Source: Bradyrhizobium sp. AZCC 2176 (GTDB lineage: Bacteria; Pseudomonadota; Alphaproteobacteria; Rhizobiales; Xanthobacteraceae). Taken from it: DNA of 64,000 nucleotides. The stretch covers positions 3,623,501 to 3,687,500 of the forward strand of contig NZ_JAZHRX010000001.1 in NCBI RefSeq assembly GCF_036924645.1. Direction: 5' to 3'. How positions within the stretch are numbered: position 1 is the first letter of the stretch; each line of letters starts with the position of its first letter. The notes beneath the pieces were generated by a model. That model ran no database searches. It was not told the DNA's origin and saw only the letters and a list, made by a program, of their open reading frames with translations. Positions 18,621 to 27,884 of this stretch are shown here, piece after piece. Both the position numbers and the translations under genes were made by a program.

Positions 18621-18846
18621 TCCCACGCGCTGATCTTGGGTCAGCGTTCGTTCAGCGCGGATTAACCCCGTCCATTAACCGTCGTCCGAGTTCGCTGCTT
18701 CACGTTTCGCCGCCGGACCGGATATTGCAACGCTGCGCGCGTTACGTTCGCAGCGGCCGGATCAACCCTGGAACGAACGCCCTTATCGAGACGGAAATGT
18801 CCCGGATTACGCCGGCCATCCCGTTTCGGGACGATGAGACATATTC

Positions 18847-19896
18847 GTGAACGACCTGAGCGTCATGGCAGAGTTTTCGACCAGCGATCGCCGGATGGAC
18901 GGGCCTGATCCGTCGGCCAGAGCTCTGCGCGCGCTGGTCGCGGTGTCGCCGGCGCTCGACCCTGCGATTGAAACCGTCGTCTGCATTCCCTGTTTTCGTC
19001 GGCCCCAGTACCTGCGCCGGACATTGGACTCGCTGGCAGCTCAGCGCACCAGCCGCCGCTTCGCCGTCGTCATGGTGGAGAACGATGCGTCGAAGAGCGA
19101 GAGCGTTCCGGTTGCCACCGAGTACCTCGCGTCGGGGAAATTCGCAGGGCTATGCGTGATCGAGCCGCGGCAGGGCAATTGCTATGCGATCAACGCCGCC
19201 TTTGAGACCGCGCTGCGGATGTTTCCGGCCGCAACCAGCTTGCTGATGATCGACGATGACGAAATTGCGTCGCCGGACTGGCTGGAGCAGATGGTGAGGA
19301 CGGCAGACGCGAGCGGCGCCGAGATCGTCGGCGGTCCGGTATTCCCCGAGTTCGACGACGCGCGGAAGCGCGGCTTGCGGCGCCACCCCGCGTTCGCGCC
19401 GGCCTACGACGCCTCGGGCCCGGTGCCGGTGATCTATGGCTGCGGCAACTGCCTGATCCGGCGCTCGGTGTTTGAGCGGCTGGGCATGCCGGCGTTCGAC
19501 CTCCGTTTCAATTATCTTGGCGGTGGGGATACCGATTTCTTCTACCGTTGCATGAGGCTCGGCCTGCGCTTTCATTGGGTGGCCGAAGCCGTGATCTCGG
19601 AGACCGTGCCGCAGAGCCGCACCAGCCTGAAATGGCTTGTCATGCGCGGCCTGCGGATCGGCGCGATCAACTATCACGTCCAGCGCAAGGCAACGCCGAC
19701 GCTCCGGCTGCGGGCGAAGCTGACAGTCAAGCTGCTGGCCGCCTTGCCGTTGTCGCTGATCTACGCGGTGTGCGCCATCCTGACCGAGCGTGAGCGCACC
19801 ATTGCCATGCATCCCGTGACGGTTGCGATCGGCAGCGCGCTGGCGGCGCTCGGTCTCGAACCGCAGCCCTACAAGGCGTCGAAGTTCGTCTCATGA
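18847..19896 (+). CDS. GT2-family glycosyltransferase
   Basis: 349 residues. The GT-A fold begins with TVVCIPCFRRPQYLRRTLDSL, and the metal-binding DDDE (in LLMIDDDEIASPDW) is where the DxD motif belongs. Later YLGGGDTDFFYRCMRLG matches the acceptor region. A hydrophobic stretch near the C-terminus (LLAALPLSLIYAVC) may associate with the membrane. The first in-frame start is a GTG at 18847; an ATG at 18865 is a plausible alternative. Its stop overlaps the next gene's start (ATGA), so the ligase is co-translated. Confidence 0.9.
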   Translation: MNDLSVMAEFSTSDRRMDGPDPSARALRALVAVSPALDPAIETVVCIPCFRRPQYLRRTLDSLAAQRTSRRFAVVMVENDASKSESVPVATEYLASGKFAGLCVIEPRQGNCYAINAAFETALRMFPAATSLLMIDDDEIASPDWLEQMVRTADASGAEIVGGPVFPEFDDARKRGLRRHPAFAPAYDASGPVPVIYGCGNCLIRRSVFERLGMPAFDLRFNYLGGGDTDFFYRCMRLGLRFHWVAEAVISETVPQSRTSLKWLVMRGLRIGAINYHVQRKATPTLRLRAKLTVKLLAALPLSLIYAVCAILTERERTIAMHPVTVAIGSALAALGLEPQPYKASKFVS

Positions 19897-21206
19897 GCCA
19901 ACTCGTCGACGCATCCGAAATCCGTAAGCTGGCCGCCGGGATCGAGCGCCAGCAGGTGATGGATATCGTCCGCGGCGCGACGTTTATCGGAACGCTGCTG
20001 CTGGGCTGGATATCGCTGCATCCGTTCGTCAGTCTCGGCGATTTGCAGATCGGCGACGTCGGCACCGGAAACGAACTGGCGACCTATGCCGTGTTCGGCG
20101 CCCTGAGCGTGCTGACGGTTGCGCTCGCCATGCGAAATGACGCGCGGGGGCTGGCGACATTGTTGTCGCCGGCGTTTGTCCTGTTCGGCGCCTGGGTGCT
20201 GGTAACCGTCGTGTTGTCGTTCGATCCGGGCACATCGATCAAGCGTCTTTCGCTGACGATCTGCGTTGTCGCAGTGACCGCCACCCTTATGCTGCTGCCG
20301 AAGTCGCAGCAGGAATTGATGCACTGGTTCACGATCTCGGCGCTCGCATTGCTGGCGGTCTGCTATCTCGGAATATTGCTGGCCCCCGATCTTTCGGTTC
20401 ACCTGGCGAGCGATCCGCAGGAGCCTGGCCTCGCCGGCAATTGGCGCGGCGCGTTCGGCCACAAGAACCAGGCCGCGGCCATCATGGTGATGGTGCTGTT
20501 TCTCGGCGTCTACATCATCCGCTCCGGCCTCTGGATATCCGGTGCCGCGATCATCGCGCTTGCCTCGCTGTTCCTCTTGTTTTCGGCCGGAAAGAGCTCG
20601 CTGACCCTGTGCCTTGCGGTGCTGTTGCTGACGTCGGCAACGTCAGTCATCCGCGCGTTCTGGCTTCGCGCGATCATATTGCTGACGCCATTGGTGTTGC
20701 TGAACCTGCTGAGCGTCGGCACCGTGATGTCGGAGGGCCTTGCCGGGATTTCCAAGCTGCTGCCGTTCGATTCGACCTTCACCGGCCGCACCGATATCTG
20801 GGCGTTTGCGCTGCAGTCGCTCCATGCGCGATTGCTCACCGGCTACGGCTTTGCGTCCTTTTGGGGCAGCAGCGCCATTCAAAATCTGCCGGAGGGCAAG
20901 GAGTGGGCCGGCTTCGCCGCGCACAGCCACAATGGCTATCTCGACACGGCGCTAGGCATGGGCCTGCCTGGGCTTGTCTTGCTCGTCCTGGCATTGGTGA
21001 TCGTACCCTTGCGAAATTTTCAGCGGGCGGACGAGGGCGGCAACAACGGTCCGCTCGCCATGATGCTGCTGCGGATCTGGCTATTCGGTCTCTATCTGTC
21101 GGCGATGGAAAGCTTCTTCCTCGACCGTTCCGATCCGCTGTGGTTCACGTTCCTGATGGCGGTATTCGGCCTGCACTATCTCGCGCGGTTCCGGGCGCGC
21201 ACCTGA
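19893..21206 (+). CDS. O-antigen ligase / Wzy-type polymerase
   Basis: 437 residues with about 10-11 membrane helices. The large periplasmic loop holds the Wzy_C signature: RGAFGHKNQAA, then TGRTDIWAFAL and HSHNGYLDTALGMG. Such proteins either polymerise repeat units or ligate glycans to lipid A core; in an exopolysaccharide cluster the polymerase role (as ExoQ) is the more likely. It is coupled to the GT2 gene and ends three bases from the convergent GT4 gene. Confidence 0.88.
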   Translation: MSQLVDASEIRKLAAGIERQQVMDIVRGATFIGTLLLGWISLHPFVSLGDLQIGDVGTGNELATYAVFGALSVLTVALAMRNDARGLATLLSPAFVLFGAWVLVTVVLSFDPGTSIKRLSLTICVVAVTATLMLLPKSQQELMHWFTISALALLAVCYLGILLAPDLSVHLASDPQEPGLAGNWRGAFGHKNQAAAIMVMVLFLGVYIIRSGLWISGAAIIALASLFLLFSAGKSSLTLCLAVLLLTSATSVIRAFWLRAIILLTPLVLLNLLSVGTVMSEGLAGISKLLPFDSTFTGRTDIWAFALQSLHARLLTGYGFASFWGSSAIQNLPEGKEWAGFAAHSHNGYLDTALGMGLPGLVLLVLALVIVPLRNFQRADEGGNNGPLAMMLLRIWLFGLYLSAMESFFLDRSDPLWFTFLMAVFGLHYLARFRART

Positions 21207-21209
21207 GGC

Positions 21210-22301
21210 TCAGAGCTGCGCCCGTACCGCTTCGGCGACGTCTTTCCACCAGCCATCGAAATCGAACGGCAAGTGTACCGGCGGCCGTTTGACCACGGCG
21301 GCGATCCGGTCGGCAAAGGCCTCGTTGTCCGAGCCGCGCGCGACCAGCACGACGGCGCCGCGGCTGATCAATTCCTTGAAACGCGGATGATGGTCGAATT
21401 CCTCCGGCAAAACGGGGCCGGCGACGATCAGCGGACGGCCGGATTGCACGCAGGTGAGAATGCTGGAACGCCGCGCGGTGAGCCCCTCATCTAGCGGATA
21501 GCAGAATGCGTCGATCTCGCTGAACAGGCCGAACACCTCGTGATCGGAGGCGACGAAGCCGGAGACGATCACGTCCTCGGCGATGTCGAGTTCTCTGGCG
21601 CGGGCATGAAATTCCTGCTCGACCTTGTCGACGCCGCGAATGAACGAGCCGATATACACGAGCAGCGGCTTGAGCCCGCGCTGCTTCAGAATGGCGCCGA
21701 TCTCGAGCAGCGCATTGGGCTGCTTGCCCGGATAGATCGATCCGAAATGACCGATCAGCAGCCGCCCGTCGCCTTTCGCGGCGATGAGCCGATGCCGCAA
21801 CTTCGAATCTTCGATTCCCACCGGCGCCTCGATGTTCGGCGGCAGCGGCGCCAGCACGCTCTTTCTGGCGGTCCAGCCGAGCAGCGGGTCGCTGGCCAGC
21901 TCGCGCCGCACCAGCGGCGAGAACATGACGATGGTATCGGCCAGCAGCAGCGCCGGCATGTAGGTGATGCGGCGCAGCCAATGCAGCCCGCGCCATTCAT
22001 GCTGGATCAGCACGACCTTGCGCCGGCGCAGCTTGGCGATCGCCATCGCCGCGAGCGGCGCGAACATCACGCGCTTCCAGGCCACGATCGGGAAGTTGCA
22101 AACCACGCTTTGCGCCGAGCCGACCACGCGCCAGATCTCGGAAAGCGAGCCTTCGCTGCGGATCAGGGTTAACGTCGCGCTGGTTCCAGGCTCGAGCTTT
22201 TCGATCGTCTCCTGCAACAGGCGCGTGAACTGGCCGACGCCGCAATGCATTTGCGGTCCCGCGCCGAGAAACAGCGCCCGATATCGGGTTTCTCCAGTCA
22301 T
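21210..22301 (-). CDS. GT4-type glycosyltransferase
   Basis: 363 residues with a GT-B fold. Supporting segments are MHCGVGQFTRLLQETI (acceptor domain loop), GHFGSIYPGKQPNALLEI at the start of the donor domain, and the FCYPLDEGLTARRSSILTCVQSGRPLIV block that carries the EX7E-type nucleotide-sugar site. It is the only gene on this strand between the plus-strand genes, convergent with the ligase, and has its own upstream region of 235 bases shared with the cupin-like gene. Confidence 0.85.
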   Translation of the reverse strand: MTGETRYRALFLGAGPQMHCGVGQFTRLLQETIEKLEPGTSATLTLIRSEGSLSEIWRVVGSAQSVVCNFPIVAWKRVMFAPLAAMAIAKLRRRKVVLIQHEWRGLHWLRRITYMPALLLADTIVMFSPLVRRELASDPLLGWTARKSVLAPLPPNIEAPVGIEDSKLRHRLIAAKGDGRLLIGHFGSIYPGKQPNALLEIGAILKQRGLKPLLVYIGSFIRGVDKVEQEFHARARELDIAEDVIVSGFVASDHEVFGLFSEIDAFCYPLDEGLTARRSSILTCVQSGRPLIVAGPVLPEEFDHHPRFKELISRGAVVLVARGSDNEAFADRIAAVVKRPPVHLPFDFDGWWKDVAEAVRAQL

Positions 22302-22536
22302 CGTGCGGCGGCGGGTTTCCAGGAACTGTCGGCGTTAGCCATACATGCCAGACATTAGCTTCCGGTAAGCGGCGGCGTTCGCCCGGCACCGTTCTTGCCA
22401 ATCCGACCATGAAGACCGTCCGGCCGTCTCATAACGGGACATCGGGCGGTAATGCAATTGGCGGCAAGCCTCGATTTCGGGACAGCCCGAACGGGCAAGC
22501 GGCCTGGGCAACGGAAAGTCAGCAGGAGCGCGGACG

Positions 22537-23469
22537 ATGACCGGCAAGATCTTCAGCAAATGGGATGAGACCCATTCCGAGCTTTGGAGCCACCAGCCGA
22601 TCCGGCTCGAACACGAGATGCACAAATCGCCGGCGTTTTCGATGGACGAGCTCGCCCAACTGATCGAGAGCTACCCGCGCGAGCATTACAGTCTGGTCAA
22701 AACGGGCGCCAAAGGATCCAGCCGCGTCTGGCGCGAGGGTGATATCGGCAACCTCTCCGGCCGGCAGGTAATCGAAGCGATTTCCCGCGGCGGGCTCTGG
22801 CTCAACATGCGCGACGTCGGCGCGGTCGACAGCCGCTACCGCAAGCTGATCGACCGGATGTTCGAGGAGATCGCGGCCAGGGTTCCGGGCTTCGTAGTGC
22901 CGAACCACCAGGCCGGCATTCTGATCTCCTCGCCGGACGCGCAGGTCTATTATCACGCCGATCTGCCGGGGCAGGGCCTGATCCAGATCGCGGGCCGCAA
23001 GCGGGTCTACGTCTATCCAAACACTGCGCCGTTCATCAGGCCGCAACACCTCGAGGACATCGCGCTGTTCGACGTCGAGGTCGATCTGCCTTACGCGCCC
23101 TGGTACGACGCGCATGCGCAGGTGTTCGACCTCGAACCCGGCCAGATGCTGAACTGGCCGCTGAATGCGCCGCATCGCGTCGAGAATCTCGGCACCGTCA
23201 ACATCTCGATGACGGTATCCTACGGCAACGACGATATCCGTCGCGCCCAGATCATCCACCTCGCCAACGGCCTGCTGCGTCATCGCTTCGGTTATACGCC
23301 GAAGACCAGCAATCTGCGCGGGCCGTCTTTCTTCGCCAAGAAGGTGCTGCAGAAGCTCGTGCGCGACAGCAAATGGGTCAAGCGCGAGCGCAACGCCCGT
23401 CGCGCGATCGATTTCCGCCTCGACGCCACTGAGCCCGGCAGAATCGTCGATCTGCCCAAGGCGGCATAA
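22537..23469 (+). CDS. Cupin-like (JmjC-type) protein of the polysaccharide locus
   Basis: 310 residues, no signal peptide. The core YYHADLPGQGLIQIAGRKRVYVYP, followed by WPLNAPHRVENLG, resembles the double-stranded beta-helix of cupin_8/JmjC proteins, with HxD and a distal His that could bind iron. A 2-oxoglutarate-dependent hydroxylase is possible, although similar proteins are often labelled transcriptional regulators. An AGGAG site precedes the ATG. Twelve bases separate it from the CelD-like gene, so the two form an operon. Confidence 0.7.
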   Translation: MTGKIFSKWDETHSELWSHQPIRLEHEMHKSPAFSMDELAQLIESYPREHYSLVKTGAKGSSRVWREGDIGNLSGRQVIEAISRGGLWLNMRDVGAVDSRYRKLIDRMFEEIAARVPGFVVPNHQAGILISSPDAQVYYHADLPGQGLIQIAGRKRVYVYPNTAPFIRPQHLEDIALFDVEVDLPYAPWYDAHAQVFDLEPGQMLNWPLNAPHRVENLGTVNISMTVSYGNDDIRRAQIIHLANGLLRHRFGYTPKTSNLRGPSFFAKKVLQKLVRDSKWVKRERNARRAIDFRLDATEPGRIVDLPKAA

Positions 23470-23481
23470 GTCGCAACGCCG

Positions 23482-24669
23482 ATGACGGTTCTGACGACCA
23501 GTGCGGGGCAAAAGGCGGCGCGGTCAACGCGCCGCGCGGCCGGATTCCATGTCGAGCTCGTGCGCGACTGGCAGCAGGCCGTCGCGCGCTGGCATGACAT
23601 CAGCCCGTCGACGCCGTTCCAGCATCCGCAATGGTATGACGCCTGGTACGCGGCCTTCGCCGGCGCTAAAGGTATCGAGCCGCTGATTGCTGTTGTCACT
23701 GACACATCGACCGGCGAACCGGCGGTGCTGCTTCCGCTGATCCGCCGCCGGCAGAACAACATCGTCATCGTCGAATTCGCCGATCTCGATCTGACCGACT
23801 ACAACGCGCCCGTCCTCGGTCCCGCGGCGCCGCGCGATGCCAAAGCGGCGCGCGCCCTGTGGCGCAGCCTGTTGTCGGCGCTGCGCCAAATGCCCGAGAA
23901 GGCCGATCTCATCCGTCTTCGCAAGGTGCCTGTCGAACTCGATGGCAAGCCGAACCCGCTGGCGCTGCTCGACGCTGCCGGTACGTGCTCGCTCAATGGC
24001 AACCTCGTCGCAACCGGCGAGGATTACGACGCCTGGCGCTACACGCTGGAAAAGACCGTGCGCAAGGAGCTGGAGCGGAGCTGGCGCGTGTTCACGCGCG
24101 ATCCGGCGGCGTCGTTTGCGATCATCACCGATGCCAACGAGGCGTTGCGGATTCTCTCGGCCACCGAGGTGCAGCAGGGCACGCGGATGCAGAGCCTCGG
24201 GCTGAACTACATTCTCAATGACGAAACCTGCGCGGCGTTCTATCGCAACCTGGTTCGCGACGGCGTTGGCAACGGCTACGCGCTGGTCTCGGCGCTTACG
24301 GTCGATGATGAGGTCGTGGCGACGCTGCTCGGCGTCAGGACCGGCTCACGCTACGTGATGATCCGCATCAGCAATGCCGGCGAGAAATGGTCGAACTGTT
24401 CGCCGGGCCGGCTGATCATCGAGCGCACCATGGCGGCCCTGCACAGCGAGGGCGTTCGCGAGTTCGATTTCTCTGTCGGCAATTACGCCTACAAGCGCCG
24501 TTTCGGCGTGACGCGGCTGCCGCTGATCGACATCAGCGCCGCCTTGAGCTGGCGCGGATGGCCCTTTGCATTGCGCGATCGCGCCGCGCGCGAATTGCGC
24601 AACTATCCCCGGCTCGACGCCCGGCTGAAGCGCGCACTCGGTAAGCCGCCATCACGCGAAGAGAATTGA
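23482..24669 (+). CDS. CelD/BcsL-family GNAT acyltransferase
   Basis: 395 residues. The pattern of STPFQHPQWYDAWYAAF near residue 45, a central KELERSWRVF segment and a C-terminal GNAT_6 core (LVSALTVDDEVVATLLGVRTG ... EFDFSVGNYAYKRRFG) identifies the family first named in cellulose and exopolysaccharide clusters. Members probably transfer acetyl or other acyl groups in envelope polysaccharide synthesis. It closes the plus-strand side of the locus. Confidence 0.85.
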   Translation: MTVLTTSAGQKAARSTRRAAGFHVELVRDWQQAVARWHDISPSTPFQHPQWYDAWYAAFAGAKGIEPLIAVVTDTSTGEPAVLLPLIRRRQNNIVIVEFADLDLTDYNAPVLGPAAPRDAKAARALWRSLLSALRQMPEKADLIRLRKVPVELDGKPNPLALLDAAGTCSLNGNLVATGEDYDAWRYTLEKTVRKELERSWRVFTRDPAASFAIITDANEALRILSATEVQQGTRMQSLGLNYILNDETCAAFYRNLVRDGVGNGYALVSALTVDDEVVATLLGVRTGSRYVMIRISNAGEKWSNCSPGRLIIERTMAALHSEGVREFDFSVGNYAYKRRFGVTRLPLIDISAALSWRGWPFALRDRAARELRNYPRLDARLKRALGKPPSREEN

Positions 24670-24849
24670 CACATTGTTGCCGCACGGGAACAAGCGTGCA
24701 AATTTGCAACACATGCCAGGATTGTGCGGCTGTTCTTCCTGTGTTCACGAGAGTTGATGATCGCCTTTGCGGCAGCGGCGTATGGTCGGCGTCAGGTCAG
24801 GGGGCCACCGGTGAATGCTTTCTTGAAAGCTTTCTTGGGGAGAGCCGAC

Positions 24850-25041
24850 ATGCCAGCCTATATCCATCAGCACGATATCGAACCAGCCTTCGTCATCTGT
24901 CCGAGTTGCGTCGGACAGCCGATGTTTGTGCGCGACGTCGAGCCGCATTGGAGCATGGCGAGGATCGACTTCACCTATGAATGCGCCGACTGCGGCGCGG
25001 AAGTCCGCCAGACCATCGTGAAGCCGGAATTGCAGCATTAG
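24850..25041 (+). CDS. Small zinc-ribbon-like protein
   Basis: 63 residues starting MPAYIHQHDIEPAF at 24850, with GGGGAGA about seven bases before the ATG. Two CxxC pairs (Cys17/Cys20 in CPSC and Cys45/Cys48 in CADC) suggest one zinc ribbon. A longer open frame starts further upstream but has no comparable ribosome-binding site. Function unknown; it is the kind of small conserved protein common in Bradyrhizobium. Confidence 0.7.
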   Translation: MPAYIHQHDIEPAFVICPSCVGQPMFVRDVEPHWSMARIDFTYECADCGAEVRQTIVKPELQH

Positions 25042-25056
25042 GTGATGGACCCGTGG

Positions 25057-25122
25057 GGTGGGCAAAGGCGCGTTTGCGCCGTGCCCACCATGTTTTCGCA
25101 AGTCGAAGTAAGATGGTGGGCA
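25057..25122. repeat. Dispersed GGTGGGCA/TGCCCACC palindromic repeat
   Basis: GGTGGGCA at 25057-25064 pairs with TGCCCACC at 25082-25089; inside, GGCGC and GCGCC (25067-25071, 25076-25080) pair around GTTT. A third GGTGGGCA lies at 25115-25122. The same unit recurs at 29668-29786. It sits between two convergent genes and could act as a terminator. Confidence 0.75.
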
Positions 25123-25185
25123 CGCGGAGCCTGTCATCGGGCGCGCATTCGCGCGACCCGGTGGCCTTGCCTACCGTGCGCAGCA

Positions 25186-26133
25186 TCAAACCTGCCGCAC
25201 TACGCCGGGCTGGCCTGGATTGCATTCCAGCGCGTCGCGATCCCATTTTGCTGCGATCGCCGCGGCTTCATAGGTGCTTTGCAGGAAGTCGAGCAGCACC
25301 TTGTCCGGATCGTCAGCCGTGCGTACGGCGTCATAGGGCAGGATGAACTCGCCGACTGCTTCGCCGAAGAACGCTGCTTCCGGCTGCACCTTCGCCGCGC
25401 GAAAACCGGGCGGTTCGGGATAGGCATAGGAATAGAATGCGGGATAATCGATAGCGCCGCCGCCTGGCCAGAAGCCCGCGCTGCTCACTTCATGCGAATA
25501 GGCTTCGCTGGCAACCGCGTCGGGCAGATTGGGCACGCCGCCAGGATGGCGCGGCGCACGGCGTCCCGAGAAACGCGTCACCGCGAGATCGAAGCTGCCC
25601 CAGAAGAAATGCACCGGACTCGCCTTGCCGAGAAAGCCGGTGCGGAATTGCTTGAAGATGCGGTCGCAGTTGACCAGGATTTGCAGCAGACGTCGGATGG
25701 CCTCGGGGTCGTAGGAGGCATGCGCCGTGTCCAGCGAGAACCGCACCGGATCAGGCAGTTCATTCGGCATCTCGTCGATGGCAACGGCAATGCCGAGCTC
25801 GGCAAGCGCGGCCATCGTGGCGGCGTAGAAGCTGGCGACGGAGTGACCCGGCAGCGCGAAGTGCCGCTCCGTGCCGTCGCTGGTCGAGATGTGTAAGCGA
25901 TGGTCGATGAAATCGAAGTCGATCTGGAAGTTTCTCGTGCCGTCGGGCACCGGCGACGTTGTCAATCCGTGAGGCGTGACATAGAGCGCCACATGCCAGG
26001 AATGATTGAGCCAGGGGGACTTCGCCAGCCGGATCTTGCCGACGATCTGGGTCCAGAGCTGAACCGTCGCATAGGTGTCACGCCACGCCGCGGTCGGCAA
26101 TTCCGGCCATGCCGCTTGCAAGCTGTTGCTCAT
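25186..26133 (-). CDS. DUF5996 family protein
   Basis: 315 residues without signal or membrane segments. It opens with a WPELPTAAWRDTYATVQLWTQIVGK block and continues with SPWLNHSWHVALYVTPHGLTT, PVHFFWGSFDLAVTRFSGR and AGFWPGGG near the C-terminal third, which together are the DUF5996 pattern. No biochemical role is established. The ATG at 26133 is the first in the frame. It is monocistronic and convergent with the small zinc-ribbon gene. Confidence 0.85.
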   Translation of the reverse strand: MSNSLQAAWPELPTAAWRDTYATVQLWTQIVGKIRLAKSPWLNHSWHVALYVTPHGLTTSPVPDGTRNFQIDFDFIDHRLHISTSDGTERHFALPGHSVASFYAATMAALAELGIAVAIDEMPNELPDPVRFSLDTAHASYDPEAIRRLLQILVNCDRIFKQFRTGFLGKASPVHFFWGSFDLAVTRFSGRRAPRHPGGVPNLPDAVASEAYSHEVSSAGFWPGGGAIDYPAFYSYAYPEPPGFRAAKVQPEAAFFGEAVGEFILPYDAVRTADDPDKVLLDFLQSTYEAAAIAAKWDRDALECNPGQPGVVRQV

Positions 26134-26373
26134 GTCAAAACCTTGCGCGTGCCAACCGGGAAAGCAAAACGCATATCACGAGTTCAAGGGGCCTCTAAAA
26201 ACCGCGGCTCACGATTTCGTGCATTCTGGGCAGCGCCGCTGTCCGCGCGAGGCGCGGTAGAGGCTTCTGCACCACCAGCGCCGCGCCAATACCTGCAGCG
26301 GCCGGCGCGTCAGTTGAACGATAAAGAGAATTTCCACCATAGCTCGATCCATCGTCCCCTGAAAAACGAGATA

Positions 26374-26403
26374 GGGCGGCATTCCCGAATGAGAATGCCG
26401 CCC
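26374..26403 (-). terminator. Rho-independent terminator of wrbA operon
   Basis: An 11-base perfect stem (GGGCGGCATTC / GAATGCCGCCC) with an 8-base loop lies just after the wrbA stop at 26412, and on the minus strand is followed by a short T-rich stretch. Confidence 0.75.
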
Positions 26404-26411
26404 ACATCGCA

Positions 26412-27011
26412 TCAGCCATGCAGCTTGTTCGCGGTCTCCGCGATCACGCGTCCTTGATAGCGCGCGCCGGCGAGTTCGTTTTCGCTCGGCTGGCGGCTGC
26501 CGTCGCCGCCGGTGATGGTGGTGGCGCCGTAGGGCGCGCCGCCGGTCACTTCGTCGAGCTTCATCTGGCCGGCAAAGCCATAGTTCAGGCCGACGATGGT
26601 CATGCCGAAATGCAGCAGGTTGGCAATGATCGAGAACAGCGTAGTTTCCTGCCCGCCGTGCTGGGTCGCCGTTGATGTAAAGGCGCCGCCGACCTTGCCG
26701 TGCAGCGCACCCTTGGCCCAGAGGCCGCCGGCCTGATCGAGGAAATTGGCCATTTGCGACGCCATCCGGCCAAAGCGCGTGCCGGTACCGATGACGATCG
26801 CGTCGTAATTGGCGAGGTCTTCGATCTTGGCGATAGGGGCTGCCTGGTCGAGCTTGTAGTACGACGCTTTTGCGACTGCTTCGGGTACCAGCTCCGGCAC
26901 GCGCTTGATATCGACGGTGGCGCCGGCCTTGCGTGCGCCTTCAGCGACGGCATTCGCCATCGCCTCGATGTGACCGTAGGCGGAATAATAGAGCACGAGT
27001 ACTTTGGCCAT
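26412..27011 (-). CDS. wrbA: NAD(P)H:quinone oxidoreductase, type IV
   Basis: 199 residues, the standard WrbA length. The flavodoxin-like FMN site is [16 protein letters not shown] at the N-terminus, with [13 protein letters not shown] and the [14 protein letters not shown] segment typical of WrbA. It reduces quinones by two electrons and protects against redox cycling. The ATG at 27011 gives the family N-terminus; the upstream open frame extension has no ribosome-binding site. It is the last of three minus-strand genes with pirin and SDR, divergent from a LysR regulator. Confidence 0.95.
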   Translation of the reverse strand: MAKVLVLYYSAYGHIEAMANAVAEGARKAGATVDIKRVPELVPEAVAKASYYKLDQAAPIAKIEDLANYDAIVIGTGTRFGRMASQMANFLDQAGGLWAKGALHGKVGGAFTSTATQHGGQETTLFSIIANLLHFGMTIVGLNYGFAGQMKLDEVTGGAPYGATTITGGDGSRQPSENELAGARYQGRVIAETANKLHG

Positions 27012-27059
27012 GATGGCTTCCTTTGAGTTTGAAGTGGGTTCTTCGAGATAAAAAGCGGT

Positions 27060-27090
27060 CGTCATGCCCGGGCTTGTCCCGGCCATGACG
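27060..27090. repeat. Short copy of CGTCAT...ATGACG palindromic repeat
   Basis: CGTCATGCCCGGG at the left and CCGGCCATGACG at the right form one imperfect hairpin. It is a half-size copy of the element found between groES and groEL at 59104-59192. It lies between the pirin and wrbA genes. Confidence 0.7.
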
Positions 27091-27112
27091 GGGGAAGGGG
27101 GCGGCGTTGCCG

Positions 27113-27811
27113 TTACGCCGCGTCGACCAGCACCAGTTCGGAATCTTCCAGCGCGGTAATCGTCAGCTTCGCCTCGTTGCGGATCGCAGCGCCGTCGCGG
27201 GCATTGACGCGCACGCCGTTGACCTCGACGCTGCCGGCCGCCGGCACCAGATAGAGGTGCCGCGCCTTCTGTGCCTCGTATTCCGCGCTCTCGCCGGCCT
27301 TCAGCGTGGTGGCGAGCACGCGCGCATCGGCGCGGATCGGCAGCGCGTCCTTGTCGCCGTCCATGCCGCTCGCAATCGTCACGAGCTTGCCGGAGCGATC
27401 CGACTTCGGAAACGGTTTCGCGCCCCAGGTCGGCTGGCCGCCCGTCGTCGTCGGCACGATCCAGATCTGGAAGATCTTGGTCTTCGCGTTTTCCAGATTG
27501 TACTCGGAGTGACGGATGCCGCTTCCGGCGCTCATCACCTGCACGTCGCCGGCTTCCGTCCGGCCCTTGTTGCCGAGCGAGTCCTGGTGCGTGATCGCGC
27601 CTTCGCGGACATAGGTGATGATTTCCATGTTGGCATGGGGATGAGCGGGAAAGCCGGTGTTCGGCGCGATCTCGTCATCGTTCCACACCCGCAGCGCGCC
27701 GTGGCCCATATTGTCAGGATCGTAATGGCCGCCGAATGAGAAGTGATGTTTTGCTTTCAGCCAGCCGTGATCGGCGCTGCCGAGTTTTGCAAAAGGTCTG
27801 AGTTCGATCAT
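27113..27811 (-). CDS. Pirin family protein
   Basis: 232 residues, the normal length for bacterial pirin/YhaK bicupins. It carries the pirin metal motif [15 protein letters not shown] and the following [12 protein letters not shown]. Pirins can act as quercetinase-like dioxygenases or redox sensors. The ATG at 27811 gives [17 protein letters not shown], the usual family start. It sits between wrbA and an SDR in one operon, an association seen repeatedly in proteobacteria, and suggests quinone or electrophile stress. Confidence 0.92.
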   Translation of the reverse strand: MIELRPFAKLGSADHGWLKAKHHFSFGGHYDPDNMGHGALRVWNDDEIAPNTGFPAHPHANMEIITYVREGAITHQDSLGNKGRTEAGDVQVMSAGSGIRHSEYNLENAKTKIFQIWIVPTTTGGQPTWGAKPFPKSDRSGKLVTIASGMDGDKDALPIRADARVLATTLKAGESAEYEAQKARHLYLVPAAGSVEVNGVRVNARDGAAIRNEAKLTITALEDSELVLVDAA

Positions 27812-27884
27812 GGGATATTCCTTCTTTTGAAAGCTTTTTTGAATGAGGAGGCCGGCCGCGCACGGCCGGCCTCGCTGGATTGAG

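Noticed and set aside
8487..24669. Polysaccharide locus as a defence or phage island
   Set aside because: No nuclease, integrase or phage gene; every gene fits glycan assembly or modification.
26209..26412. Small minus-strand frames between DUF5996 and wrbA
   Set aside because: They overlap the wrbA terminator; the Arg/Trp-rich 43-residue version from 26340 has no good ribosome-binding site.
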